Positions 46,366-56,663 are shown, counted from the stretch's first letter. The stretch is DNA of 64,000 nucleotides from Bin87 sp965220095 (GCA_965220095.1 OZ244805.1:3782001-3846000); one strand, 5' to 3'. The notes: generated by a model from the sequence alone, not told the origin. Made by a program: numbers and translations.

Positions 46366-47350
46366 GCGAATTAGGGGTGGAAGAGGCTGGACGGGTTTGC
46401 GAGCGAATAATCGACCGGGTCTCCCAGGTGTTCGTGGGTAACCGTCCTCTGCTTCGTAAACTGCTGGCGGCAGCTTTGGCAAATGGTCACGTACTCTTCG
46501 AGGACTATCCCGGACTGGGCAAGATCATGTTGGCCAAGGTGTTCACCAGAGCTATCGGCAGCGAGACCAGGAGGGTCCAATTCACTCCTGACGTGCTACC
46601 GGCCGACATTGTTGGCCCAGGGTTTGGCGCCAATACTCAGGCGAGTTCCAGTTGGTCAGGGGCCCCGTATTCACCAATGTTCTGCTCGCTGATGAAATCA
46701 ATCGGGCGCCCCCCCAAATGCAGGCGGCGCTGCTTGAAGCGATGGAAGAACGTCAGGTTACCATTGATGGTGAAACGTTGCGCCTGGATCCGCCCTTCCT
46801 GGTAATCACTACTCAGAACCCAATCGAGCAGGAGGGAACCTAACCGCTGCCCGAAGCGCAGCTAGATCGCTTCCTATTCCGTTTGGCGACCGGTTATCCG
46901 ACCAGTCGGGAACAGGAGAATGAAATACTGACGCGTCGGATTCAGTGGCAGAAAGATGATCCGTCCGAGGATTTAGAGCCGGCTGTGGATGTTGAAGGAT
47001 TCCTGAAACTGCAGCGGAGCGTTGAACTGGACGTCTATGTCGACCAGGTGATGGTTGACTACATTACCTAACTCGTGCGGCTGACTCGTGATGATCCTCG
47101 CGTCGCGGTGGGCGCCAGCCCACGGGGAGGTCTGGCTTTATTGAAGGGCGCCCGGAGCATGGCTCTCATCCACGGTAGCGATTTTGTTATTCCCGACGAT
47201 GTGAAAATGGTTGTTCCTGACGTTCTCGGTCATCGGGTTATCCTGAACATCGAGGATATTCTTGAAGGCGCCAGGGCGGAGGAAGTGGTTCAGGATGCGG
47301 TGGATCGGGTTCCCGTGCCGACGGAATTGGGGCATAGGGCCTCCTCCTGA
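46362..47350 (+). pseudogene. MoxR-family AAA+ ATPase, inactivated
   Basis: MoxR signatures are spread over two frames and two stops: VFVGNRPLLRKLLAAALANG, the Walker A region FEDYPGLGKIMLAKV, VQFTPDVLPADIVG, then after a frameshift near 46645 VFTNVLLADEINRAPPQMQAA (Walker B), EERQVTIDGETLRLD, TTQNPIEQEGT-stop-PLPEAQLDRFLFRL and VGASPRGGLALLKGA. The Walker A threonine or serine after the lysine is Ile (GKI). Stops at 46841-46843 (replacing Tyr in GTYPLPE) and 47069-47071 are in frame. MoxR ATPases usually pair with DUF58 and transglutaminase genes, as here. Confidence 0.88.
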
Positions 47351-48710
47351 TGTTTGCCACAGCGCCCGGTCGATGGCTGGCTCTGGCATTTCTGTCGTTG
47401 TTGCTCGCGCTATTTCTGGGCAACCCGGTGTTGTTGGCCGGAGCCGTCTATCTGCTGGTCGTAGTGCTGATCGGGGCCACCCTGTTGCTCCGCAGAGGAT
47501 CTCCATCCGGCGGGAGTTGCCCCGAACCGTCTGTTGGGCCGGCGACGGTCTGAACGTGCACTGGCATCTGCAAGTCGGTGGTGGGGTCGGGCCGGTGTAT
47601 GTGTACGACGCACTTCCCGGGGAGACGCAGGTCGCCAATGGGAGTAATTTGCAGGTCGTCTGGCACTGGCCTGGAGAAAGGACTTACGACCTGTCTTACC
47701 GGATTCAATGCCCAAAGCGGGGTGTCTTTACTTTGCGGGAATCCGTGTGGGAGACCGAAGCTGCAATGGGTTTGCATCAAAGAGAGCGTGGCGCCGCCGG
47801 CCCGGTCGTGGAAATTTCCGTTGTTCCCCGCAATGAAACCATCAGGAGGGTCAACGAGGTTAGAGGGCGGGCCCACAGTCGAAGCACGGGGGAGGATGTG
47901 TCGGTTTCCGGCGTGTCCACCACCGATTTCACCGAACTGCGCCCATACACCTCCGGAGACCCGATGCGGTCCGTCAACTGGAAAGCCAGTGCCCGGAATT
48001 CCGGCAGTCCCAACCCGCTACTGGTGAACCAATATGAGCCGGAAAGAAGGAAGGCGGTCTGGATTTTCCTGGACGGCGCTGACTACATGGAAGTCGGGCC
48101 GGCACTCTCCCCGCTAATTGACGATGCCGCGGAAGCTGCCGGCACCATTGCCCAGTATTATCTGACCCGTGGTTACACGCTGGGAGCCTGTATATACAAT
48201 TGCGAAAGCGAGGTCCTGACACCGGAATTGGGCAACAAGCAGTTTCGTAGGCTAACGAACATGCTTACTCGTCTGAAACCAGGTACCGGCGGCCAGAACC
48301 TGTTGGAGTCGGTGGAGCAGTGCAAGAGCTTCTTATTTCGCTTGAAGCCTGAGGTTTACGTCATAACTCGCCTGGACGTTCATTACTCCAGATGGGGGAC
48401 GCCGTCGCATGACCAGGGCGGGTTCTTCGACGGAATCAGACGGTTGGTGTCATTGCGGTGCACATCCAGGCGCTCCAATCAGATTCGGGTCGTCCACCTG
48501 GAGTCGGGATGGTTACAGACTCTGGATTCTTCAGTGGCGAGCCGGGCTCACGCCCTGATGCGTCGGGAAGTAGGACCGGTGAGCGAAATGCTGCGTCGGT
48601 CAGGGGCTACGGTGTTGCGGTGGGACCCGCGAGTTCAGGATTTTGCCACCGTATTGATGAAGAATTTCACACTCCCAAAGGGCCACCATGATGGGGTTCA
48701 TGGTGATTGA
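47350..48710 (+). pseudogene. DUF58 protein with one frameshift
   Basis: ATG 47350 starts two closely spaced membrane spans (GRWLALAFLSLLLALFLGN and LLAGAVYLLVVVLIGATLLL). The frame shifts by one near 47500, just after LLRR, into ISIRRELPRTVCWAGDGLNV and stays open to 48710. The DUF58 core is LRPYTSGDPMRSVNWKASAR followed by LLVNQYEPERRKAVWIFLDG. DUF58 proteins have a vWA-like fold and are the standard partner of MoxR. If the single frameshift were a sequencing error the gene would be whole. Confidence 0.85.
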
Positions 48711-49383
48711 GTCCTTATTATTGGGCGGTCTGACGGTCCTGGCGGGTTACTTGGCGCTCGAATCCTGGGGACACACTTTGGGCATCCCCTCTGATTTGAG
48801 CCTTTTGCCCTGTTGCCAGGACGACCGCCGGTGGGTGAGCGCACTCACCACGGTGGCGGTCCTGAGCATATGTTGCATCCCGATTGCTTGGTATTGGATG
48901 CTACAACGGCTAGGGATGCTCAGATTAGCCTTTTGGTCGGTCACTCTTCCGATCCTTTTGGTCCAATCCCCCGCCGTGTTCGCCCACAACGGCATTGATT
49001 GGTTTCCCGAACGATCGCCCTCCTGGGGTTTGCCAGAATTGCACCCGATGGCAGCCGTCGGTTGGTTGCTCTCGTCGCTGGTTCTGCTGGTCACTTTGCA
49101 TCGCATCGCCGATATCAGGAGGTTATACGCCAAGCTGGAATCCCTGGACTTGGAGTATTCAGAACGGCAGCAGGTGATGCTCGGCGAGTTTGTAGTCTTG
49201 GGAGGATTGGTCGGCGTCAGCTTAATCGTCACCTTAGCACTGCTGATCGGCGCGCCCGCGTTGACTGAAATGGGCAGTTTTCTGATGCGTTCCCCGTGGA
49301 CACTATTCACGGTGGGCGTGACCGCCGTGAGCTTGTTAGGCTGGTTCGTGTACCTTTGGTTTCGCCGCCACGACGGGAACTAA
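48688..49383 (+). CDS. Membrane protein ending the MoxR/DUF58 cluster
   Basis: A 231-residue protein with about six predicted spans (IESLLLGGLTVLAGYLAL, LTTVAVLSICCIPIAWYW, MAAVGWLLSSLVLLVTL, LGGLVGVSLIVTLALLIGA, VGVTAVSLLGWFVYLWF). The frame is intact, unlike its upstream neighbours, and overlaps the DUF58 end by 23 bp; AAAGGG precedes the ATG. No family recognised. It is either still maintained or simply a short gene not yet hit by a mutation. Confidence 0.65.
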   Translation: MMGFMVIESLLLGGLTVLAGYLALESWGHTLGIPSDLSLLPCCQDDRRWVSALTTVAVLSICCIPIAWYWMLQRLGMLRLAFWSVTLPILLVQSPAVFAHNGIDWFPERSPSWGLPELHPMAAVGWLLSSLVLLVTLHRIADIRRLYAKLESLDLEYSERQQVMLGEFVVLGGLVGVSLIVTLALLIGAPALTEMGSFLMRSPWTLFTVGVTAVSLLGWFVYLWFRRHDGN

Positions 49384-50291
49384 ACCCTCGTCGTGAATGC
49401 GTCCGCGAGAACGTGAAGGAGTTCGCGTAAATATTATGAATAGGGCTACGCCGACAGTCCACCAGAAATCCGGCTTTTCTCCATCCGGGACGACTCTTGG
49501 TATCGATCTCGGATTGTCGCCAGCAGTTCTTGCTTAGCTATCAGACTGATGACTTCTTTCACGTGATTGCCTCCCTTGTTTTCGGCAACAATCTATTTGA
49601 GGCAATGCGCCGGCAAACCAGCCGACGCCTAACAGAGAGGCCCAATTTGAACCTGCTGACCAGGGATCTTGAGTTTGTCCGGTGTGGTGACCCCGAACGG
49701 ACCTGCCGCAGTCGGCATGCACAGCTAACCTTGTTGTGGGGTATCGCTGCTTGCCATGCGGTAGCCCGTGGAGGACGCCGCCGAAACTTTCGCCAGGGTC
49801 TGCCAAGCCAATGAACAGCGTATCGGAGGATTAAAGCCGCCGGCCCTCCACCAGCTAACCTGTTGGAGCGGAGCATTCCGCGGGCGACTGTTACGTTGAG
49901 TAACCGGGTCCGAAGTGCAAAGCCCGGGAGGATGGCGTTAAGAGGAACCCGGTAGACTCGGCCACGCCCAGGCCTATGCCCGGACGGGTCAGCTGGGTTG
50001 AGCCTTTCGTCTACTGGTCGGGCGACGGTCACAAAAACGGTGTTCGTGAACCCCTCCAGATGTTGCCTTGGGAACCAGGCAAATCTGCTGACCCTGAATT
50101 GGTAAACGCCCAGCCTCAACCGCGCCGTGGAACCCTGCGATGTCTGATCTATGATGCCCATTGGAACCCCTGAGCCATTCAACTCCGCGTCCCGCCAAAC
50201 CTGGTGTCAAGGGCGGCGGCAAAACGTACCACTGGGGTGTCGAAGTCCAGGGGAAATGTCCGGTTACGTGTTCAGCATAAATGTCACTCGG
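49384..50291. other. Unassigned 0.9-kb stretch
   Basis: No protein family recognised on either strand. The open frames (207 codons on minus, 105 on plus) are Arg/Pro-rich without domains. The stretch is GC-rich with local inverted repeats (for example GGGTCCGAAGTGCAAAGCCCGG near 49907), so a decayed intron, a structured RNA or an old mobile-element flank are possible; I could not match it to any of these. Confidence 0.4.
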
Positions 50292-51913
50292 TTAGGCTTG
50301 GATGGTATCAGATGAAGACGTTGAGGAAACTACCCGGGATGGTCGCGTCGGGGGTCCCTCGGCCTCCAGGTATTTCTTGATTGTGCCCCTGTGGATTCCC
50401 ATTTCCCGCTCACTAGATCGAAGCGACATCCCCTTGCGCCTGGCTTTCTGAATCGCCTTCCACCTCTCCTTCTGACCCTCCTTCTGAAGGAAAGTCGGCC
50501 TGAAGGAAAGTCGGCTTGCGCGCGGAGGTGGCTGCCGGCTTGCCGGCGATGGCCACGTCGTCAATGATCATACTTGGATCATTGTCGTCCTCTGACCGTG
50601 AGTGCAGTGGTTCGAGAGTTTCTATCCAGCGTTCGCCCAAGCCGCCGACACCGGAGGGCGGGACAGCGGCACTTGCGGAACGCCCGTGGCCGTTGCGGAG
50701 GAATACCGGACTGACGGGCGCCGCCTGTGCGGCGATGATGCGCCATTCATGCCGCACCGACAACCGGCCGCACCGACAACCGACCGCATCGACAACCGGC
50801 CGCACCGACAACCGGCGGTCCAGTCCTTGCAGGACCTCCACCGCCGCCCCGGCATAGCTGGAGCGTTCCGGCCCGGCCAGCAACTGGAGGGTGTGCAGCT
50901 GAAACCGCACCGTGTTGTCCCTGGCCACTCTCCGGCGGTGCTTGAAGCACCGGACCTGTTCCAGGCACAGTTCCGGATCCAGAGGCCGGAATGCCGGCTC
51001 AGGGTGTGGCGGCGGGACCTGGAAGCGCCGGTTGAATCGCGGCAGGAACTGCTCCAACACGGTGTTGGCCTGTTCAATGGTGGTCGCACCAGCCAAGCGA
51101 AGTTCCGTGATCAGCCGATCTTGAAAGGTGCCCGCCGTTCGCTCCACCCTCCCCTTGGCCTGGGTTGACCGGGCGAAAATCATTTGTATACCCAGTTCCT
51201 CCATGGCCCGGCTGAACTGGGTTGGCATCCCACTGGGTTGGCATTCCGGGGAGGCCGGAACCGGGCGTGTGCCTGAAGACCGCGTGCCGGTCGGTGTAGC
51301 GGGCGACGGGTATGCCGCGGCGCCGGAGCAGGCCCTGCATCAGCAGGAAGTAGCTGTGGGCGTCTTCCCGCTCGGAGAAGCGGGCGTCAACCACCGTACC
51401 AGTGGCATCGTCCACGGCCAGCAGCAGTGCGAAAGGAGCTCGCCGGTTCCCCAACAACGGGTGATGACTGCCGTCCAGCTGGATCAGCATGCCCTCTCGA
51501 GGCATGCGCTGGCGGCGTACCCGGTGCTGGGGCGGACGCCTGCGTCGTGGACTGCTCAGACCGGCGTTGACCAGGATGCGCCGCAGGGTGGTCCGGCCGA
51601 TGTCGATGCCCTCGCGCTCGCTCCACAACTCGCTGAGATGGGTGTGGTTGGTTCCGGCGTAACGGGTGCGAGCCAGATGGACCACGCCGGCCACCACGGC
51701 ATCGGGTGTCGCGTTGGCTGGCCTGTGGCCCCGGTGACCATGAGCGACGGCAGCTGCGCCTTTCTCCTGATAGGTCGCCAGGATACGCCTGGTGTGGCGA
51801 GTGGTGACACCCAGCAGCGTGGCTGCCTGATCCAATGTCACGTGCTCAGCGAGCAAACTGTTCAGAACCTGAAGTCTTGCTGGTTCTTTTTGAGTCAAAA
51901 TCACATTCTCCAT
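50292..51913 (-). pseudogene. ISNCY-family transposase with HTH-bearing tail, broken by duplications
   Basis: From 51913: LTQKEPARLQVLNSLLAEHV, GVTTRHTRRILATYQEKGAA, RTTLRRILVNAGLSS and the DDE parts MLIQLDGSHHPLLG, LLAVDDATGTVVDA and, after a shift, KGRVERTAGTFQDRL. A 16-bp duplication (51216-51247) causes the frame change at PGMPTQ. A 16-bp unit repeated four times (50751-50814) adds 16 residues in frame. A further 16-bp duplication is at 50484-50515. Past the usual C-terminus (ERWIETLEPL) the minus strand encodes GMSLRSSEREMGIHRGTIKKYLE, a helix-turn-helix typical of ISL3/IS21-type transposases, probably from another element. Confidence 0.82.
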
Positions 51914-52027
51914 GATGTGAATTTGACATTTCTGCTAGCCAGTTAGCCAGGACCTTTTCGCTGGTCATCGACATTTGTAACGGGTTAAAATTAAGCCACT
52001 TGGTAATTGCTCAGCGATTCTGTCAGT

Positions 52028-52885
52028 CGGCGTAGGTGACGCCGGCCTCCTCCGGCGCTGCGGCGATGTGTTGTTGCGACGGGAATAGCCCCGCCTGGCG
52101 TTTCTCTCTGAGCCGGTAGCTTTCACCACGGATGTTGAGTATGTGGCTGTGGTGCAGCAACCGGTCCAGCACCGCCGAGGCGATGACAATGTCACCGAGC
52201 AGCTCGCCCCATTCGCCGAAGCCCTTGTTCGAAGTGAGGATGATGCTGCCCCGCCTGGCCTAAAACAGAGACGTTCCGGGCCGAGACCAGGGTGAAGCAG
52301 GCGGTGGCCGACTCCCGGTCGTAGGGCCAGATGCCGAATTCATCCACGATGAGCGCCTTGGGAGCGTGGTAGACCCGCATCCGGCGGTCCAGGTTTGCTG
52401 GGCCCGGGCCTTGCGCAGGTCCTCCATCAGGTCGTTATCAATAGGCTGTTGGGCACGGACGAAGTAGGCGCCGTGGCCGTTCTCCATGGCCCTGAAGGCC
52501 AGGGCGATGGCCGATGGGTCTTGCCCACGCCGGGCGGTCCCAGCAGGAGGACGTTGGTGGCCTCAGCGACGAAGGCCAGGTTGGCCAGTTCCTTGACCCC
52601 TGTCTTCACAGGGGCAGGGTCTGGCGCTCGTCGACCGACGGCTGGAAGGCGCGAAGTCGAATTGCTCCAGGGTGCGCTGGCGGGGCAGGTGCGCCATCCT
52701 GGTCTTGATGGCGAGGTTGCGCTCCCGGCGAACGGCGACTTCCGCGCCCAGCAGTTCGGCCAGCATCTCGGGATAGGGCAACTGCCTGTTGGCGGCAGCG
52801 TCCAGGGTGTTGTCCCGTATCTCGACGGCCTGCTTGAGGCCCAAGGTTTCCAGGTGCTGACGGACCTGTTCCAGGGCGATCGTGC
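52028..52885 (-). pseudogene. istB: IS21 istB helper ATPase, multiply frameshifted
   Basis: Pieces in different frames give LEQVRQHLETLGLKQAVEIR, NRQLPYPEMLAELLGAEVA, FVAEATNVLLLGPPGVGKTH (Walker A), AMENGHGAYFVRAQQ, PKALIVDEFGIWPYDRESAT (Walker B region) and a C-terminal ASAVLDRLLHHSHILNIRGES. IstB loads the IstA transposase in IS21. At least three frame changes and a probable lost start codon (ATC at the expected ATG) disable it. Coordinates at both ends approximate. Confidence 0.82.
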
Positions 52886-52889
52886 CACA

Positions 52890-54018
52890 CCTCCCGCCAC
52901 CAGTTCGTACACGTCCAGGGAGCGGCGGTCCACCTCGCCCGCGGGGATCTGCACCGCCACGGCTTCCTTGCGGGGTCGGTTATCTCCTCTGGGCAGGCCC
53001 GACCGCTGGCCGGGCAGGATGAAGCGCTGCCCAGGCTGCTGCGCCCGAGGATGCACCGCGATGCGCTCGTCGCCAGCCCAGATCTCCACTGTGCCGAGGC
53101 GTTGTCCCACCTATACGGTATAACCCATCCATTTCCAGTGGACGCCGTAGCAGGTGCGGCCGCTCCTCTGCCAGCATCTCCCAGGGCGCCCGATGCGTCG
53201 TCCCGTGCACTCTGGCGTTGGCCACCACGTCGCGCCACTCCAGTCCCTGACGGTTCAGGTCCGCCCGTTTCCAGATGATGCCGTGGTGCAGCGGATGCTG
53301 GGCCACATGTTGCGCCGCACGTACTTGACCCCGCTTTCCACCTTGCCCCTGGTCTGGGCTCGGTAGGGACGGCACAGCCGAGACTCAAAGCCCACCCTGA
53401 GGGCGAAGTCCAGCATCCGCCGGTTCCACAACACCTGGCCATCTTCGTTCTTGCCCAGGGTCACCACTTTGGCGTTGTCGTACAGACAGCGCCGCGGCAC
53501 GCCGCCGAGATACTCGAAGGCATTCACGTGGCATTGGATGAAGGCGGCGGTGTCGGCCTTCCTTGCACACCAGTTCCACGTAGCAGGCCCGGGACCAGCC
53601 CATGGTCATCACGAACACCCAGACGCGACGTTGCTTCCCGTCCTCGCCGACGTCAGCCAAACTCCCCCAATCCACCTGGCCTGCTCTCCCAGCCCCGTCT
53701 CAAACCGCATCGTCGCCTCCGGCTGCCGACACCGGCGGCGCCGCCGCACATACTCCGACCGGATCGTGTAGCTACCCTCGTAGCCCAGCCCCCGGATCTC
53801 CCGCAGCAACACCCTGCAATTCGCCAACCCCTCCGGCATCCGCCGGTCGATATGCTCAGCGTACGCATCCAGCTTCGACCCTCGCGGTGATCGCGGCTTC
53901 GGCCCCAGCGCGTCCGGCGTCTTCAGATATCTGAGCACCGTATTCCGGGCCACTCCCAACTCCCGAGCAATCGCCCGGGCCCAATGACCGGCCCCTTTCA
54001 TCTCGTAAATCTTTTTCA
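52890..54018 (-). pseudogene. istA: IS21 istA transposase, multiply frameshifted
   Basis: GTG at 54018 after AGGTGGAGAC starts KKIYEMKGAGHWARAIARELG, the IstA helix-turn-helix. Then come RYLKTPDALGPKPRSPRGSK, a DDE part in which MGWSRACYVELV and NAFEYLGGVPRRCLYDNAKV are in different frames, RPYRAQTRGKVESGVKYVRRN, and a C-terminal VDRRSLDVYELVAGG just before istB. Several frame changes between 53700 and 53100 disable it. Confidence 0.82.
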
Positions 54019-54127
54019 CGTCTCCACCTCTTGGCAATCTTCCCACTCTTAGCAATCTTCCCAAGCACCTCCGCCAAATGTCCGGCAATGATGCCCTCGC
54101 TATCGAGGTGGCTCAATTCCAACCTGT

Positions 54128-54674
54128 AATTTTTGGCTCAGTTACGACGGCCCCAAGCAACGCTGCTGGGCCCACCTGATGCGCGACATCCACGACCTGC
54201 GCTCCCGCTACCCCGATGATACGCCACTGTCCCAGTGGTCCGCCGCCGTTCACCAACTTTACCGCCAGGCCGCGGCCTTCACCCACCCCGCAGCGCAACA
54301 ACGCCGCAGTGCCCAACTGGCCCTGGAAAGACGCCTGCTGGCCCTCTGCCGTCCCTTCCTCAATGACCCGCTCCGGAATGACCCGTTGGCCGTCCAGGCC
54401 AGGCTGTGCCGACGCATGGAGAACCACATATATCGAGAACCACATCAAGGAACTCTTCGTCTTCGTGGCCGAACCCCAGGCGCCACCGGACAACAACGCC
54501 GCCGAGCGCAGTCTGCGCCATGTGGTGGTCAGCCGCAAGGTCAGCGGGGGCACTCGCTCGCACCAAGGCACTTACACCAAGATGACGCTGGCCTCAATCT
54601 TCGGTACCTGGCGGGCACAAGGTCTCAACCCCCTCACCGCCTGCCAACAACTGCTCACTTCCCCTCAAGTCTGA
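54128..54674 (+). pseudogene. IS66-family transposase, C-terminal fragment
   Basis: Starts inside the gene at SYDGPKQRCWAHLMRDIHDL, then GTRSHQGTYTKMTLASIFGT and LNPLTACQQLLTSPQV after a frame change. The region between contains a 16-bp duplication (54419-54434 and the following GAGAACCACAT) and a 15-bp imperfect one (54362-54391), the former shifting the frame before ELFVFVAEPQAPPDNNAAER. The N-terminal two thirds are absent. Confidence 0.82.
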
Positions 54675-54710
54675 ACTGTTACCGCCTGCGAATTGGCGCC
54701 CGTCTAAAAG

Positions 54711-54739
54711 TTGCCGGGAGTTGGGCACCGTGCTATATT
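54711..54739 (+). promoter_or_regulatory. Promoter of tRNA-Pro
   Basis: TTGCCG at 54711-54716 and TATATT at 54734-54739 with a 17-bp spacer; TGC precedes the -10 box (extended -10). Transcription would begin about seven bases later, 6-7 bases before the tRNA. It starts 37 bp after the IS66 fragment. Confidence 0.6.
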
Positions 54740-54752
54740 GAGATAGTCGGGG

Positions 54753-54829
54753 CGGGGCGTAGCGCAGCCCGGTAGCGCACCTGCATGGGGTGCAGGGGGT
54801 CGCCAGTTCGAATCTGGCCGCCCCGACCA
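54753..54829 (+). tRNA. tRNA-Pro (anticodon GGG)
   Basis: A 77-nt tRNA. Acceptor CGGGGCG (54753-54759) pairs with CGCCCCG (54819-54825), followed by A and an encoded CCA. The D arm holds AGCCCGGTAGCGC; the anticodon stem CCTGC/GCAGG encloses ATGGGGT with anticodon GGG; the T arm is GCCAGTTCGAATCTGGC. It reads CCC (and CCU) proline codons and marks the right edge of the IS-rich region. Confidence 0.95.
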
Positions 54830-54950
54830 TTGAATCGATAGTCCGAATAGGGACGGCATACGCCGTCTCTTCTTCATGTTGAGATTAGCTGGACGGGGTC
54901 AAGCGGGGCTGACTACCAGTTGGCCGGCGCGTTGGTCCTGGCCTGCGGGA

Positions 54951-55712
54951 TTACATCGCAGTGCGCCCGCCATCCACCACGACTTCGCTGCCGGTTACGA
55001 ACGACGACTCGTCGGAGGCCAGGTAGATGACCGCGTAGGCAATGTCCTCCGGACGACCGATGCGACCCAATGGAGTGCGCTGCCGTTGCTGTTCATCGGT
55101 GAGAGCCGCCCGACCCCGGCGCGACTCGGTCAACATGGGTGTGTCGATAGGGCCGGGATGCACCGAGTTGCAACGGATGCTTTCGTGGGCGTGTTGTATG
55201 GCAGTGGCCTTGGTGAACAGTCTGACGGCGCCCTTCGTGCTGCTGTATCCGGCCAGGTTGTAGTCGTTGCCCACCAACCCGGCGGTGGATGAGATGTTGA
55301 TGATGCTGCCGCCGCCAGCGGACCGCAGGGACGGCAGGGCTGCTTTGGTGCCCAGAAAGACACCTTTGGCGTTGACATCGAACAACCGGTCCCATTCTTC
55401 AACGGTCATTTCCTCGATGCTGCGGCCCAGCACGATACCGGCGTTGTTCACCAACACGTCGAGCTTGCCGTACCCGGATACGGCGGCATTGACGGCGTTC
55501 TCCCAGTCTGCCTCGCTGGTTACGTCCAGATGCACGTAGGTTGCCCGGCCGCCCAGCTCCCGGATTTCCGCCTCCACCCTCCGGCCGTCGTCATCCAGAA
55601 TATCGCCGAACACGACGCACGCCCCTTCGTCAGCAAACATCCGCGCTTCCACCGCCCCTTGACCGCGGGCGCCGCCGCTGATTAACGCAACCTTGCCATC
55701 GAGCCGGCCCAT
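54951..55712 (-). CDS. Short-chain dehydrogenase/reductase (SDR)
   Basis: A 253-residue classical SDR. MGRLDGKVALISGGARGQGAVEA holds the nucleotide-binding Gly-rich turn, VFGDILDDDG with Asp after the second strand favours NAD(H), LDVLVNNAGIVLG the NNAG motif, IINISSTAGLVG the catalytic Ser and AGYSSTKGA the Tyr-x3-Lys pair. Homologues are annotated as glucose 1-dehydrogenase or 3-alpha/20-beta-hydroxysteroid dehydrogenase; substrate is not assignable. ATG at 55712 with GGAGGTAACAAC upstream is preferred over 55754. The LLM oxidoreductase on the same strand ends 42 bp upstream, so they probably share a transcript. Confidence 0.92.
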   Translation of the reverse strand: MGRLDGKVALISGGARGQGAVEARMFADEGACVVFGDILDDDGRRVEAEIRELGGRATYVHLDVTSEADWENAVNAAVSGYGKLDVLVNNAGIVLGRSIEEMTVEEWDRLFDVNAKGVFLGTKAALPSLRSAGGGSIINISSTAGLVGNDYNLAGYSSTKGAVRLFTKATAIQHAHESIRCNSVHPGPIDTPMLTESRRGRAALTDEQQRQRTPLGRIGRPEDIAYAVIYLASDESSFVTGSEVVVDGGRTAM

Positions 55713-55754
55713 GTTGTTACCTCCAGTGTGCGCGCCATTCTGAACGGCTGCCAA

Positions 55755-56663
55755 TTAGCGTTTGACGACATCCCCGAATTGACGGATGGCGTTGATGTGG
55801 GCATCGGGAGTTGTCAGACCGGCGGACATGGTGTTGATGGAGAAGTGAGACGCTCCCATGCCGCGCCAAGTCTCCGCCCGTTCCTGCCAGAATTCCGGAT
55901 CGCCATCGGAGTAATTAACCCTGGGCTCCATACCGATGGTGTCGGGGTCGCGGCCGGAGTTGATGGCGGCCTGTCTGACCTTGGCGATAATCGAATCCGC
56001 TTGGGGGTCGTCCGGCTGGAATTGTGGGAACCAGCCATCAGCGCACCGGCCAACTCTGCTCAGCACCCGATCCACCGGAACGGGGCCACTCCGCCGACTG
56101 CCGGCGCCCATCCATATCGGGATCGGGCGTTGCACGGGCAGCGGGTTGATGCCGGCGTTGGTAATGTCATGGTATTTACCGTGGAAATCGACCACTTCCT
56201 CGGTCCACAACCGGCGCAGCAGTTCCATCTGTTCTTCGGCGCGCCGGCCCCGCGTAGTGAAATCCTCGCCCAACGCTTCGTACTCCACGGCGTTCCAGCC
56301 GATGCCCACGCCGAGCCGCAAACGGCCACCGCTCAGCACGTCAATCTCAGCAGCCTGCTTGGCCGCCAGCGCCGTTTGCCGCTGCCCCAGGATCAGAATG
56401 GCCGATACCAGTTCCACTTTGGTAGTCAACGCCGCCATATATCCGAACAACACGAAAATTTCGTGGAACATACTCTCTTTAGTGTAGCCGCCGGTCCACG
56501 GCTGGTGGTAATCGGTGTCTGCGCCCAGCACGTGGTCATAGGCGATGATGTGCGCGAAACCCATCTCTTCCGCCGCCTGCACATAGTCGCGCACCGCGAT
56601 GGGGTCGGAGCCGATCTCAGTTTGCGGAAACACGACGCCGATCTGCATATCCTGGTTAGGCAT
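55755..56663 (-). CDS. LLM class flavin/F420-dependent oxidoreductase
   Basis: A 302-residue luciferase-like TIM-barrel protein, shorter than the one at 26662 and of the TIGR03619-like F420 group by pattern: MQIGVVFPQTEIGSDP, GFAHIIAYDHVLGADTD, SAILILGQRQTALAAKQAAEID, GRLRLGVGIGWNAVEYEALG and GKYHDITNAGINPLPVQRPIP. ATG at 56663 with GAGAGGTTCAGG just before it. Cofactor F420 is inferred from subgroup resemblance; no F420 biosynthesis genes are in the window. It lies directly upstream of the SDR gene. Confidence 0.9.
   Translation of the reverse strand: MPNQDMQIGVVFPQTEIGSDPIAVRDYVQAAEEMGFAHIIAYDHVLGADTDYHQPWTGGYTKESMFHEIFVLFGYMAALTTKVELVSAILILGQRQTALAAKQAAEIDVLSGGRLRLGVGIGWNAVEYEALGEDFTTRGRRAEEQMELLRRLWTEEVVDFHGKYHDITNAGINPLPVQRPIPIWMGAGSRRSGPVPVDRVLSRVGRCADGWFPQFQPDDPQADSIIAKVRQAAINSGRDPDTIGMEPRVNYSDGDPEFWQERAETWRGMGASHFSINTMSAGLTTPDAHINAIRQFGDVVKR

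Noticed and set aside
36698..47350. Stop-codon readthrough or an alternative genetic code in the transglutaminase/MoxR cluster
   Set aside because: TGA, TAG and TAA all occur, together with frameshifts and a lost Walker A residue; neighbouring intact genes use normal stops. Decay is simpler.
49559..50182. 207-codon minus-strand frame
   Set aside because: Arg-rich, no domain, no ribosome binding site; left as unexplained sequence.
54594..54830. 78-codon minus-strand frame starting VGAARFELATPC
   Set aside because: It is antisense to the tRNA-Pro gene; this is a well-known spurious translation of tRNA genes.
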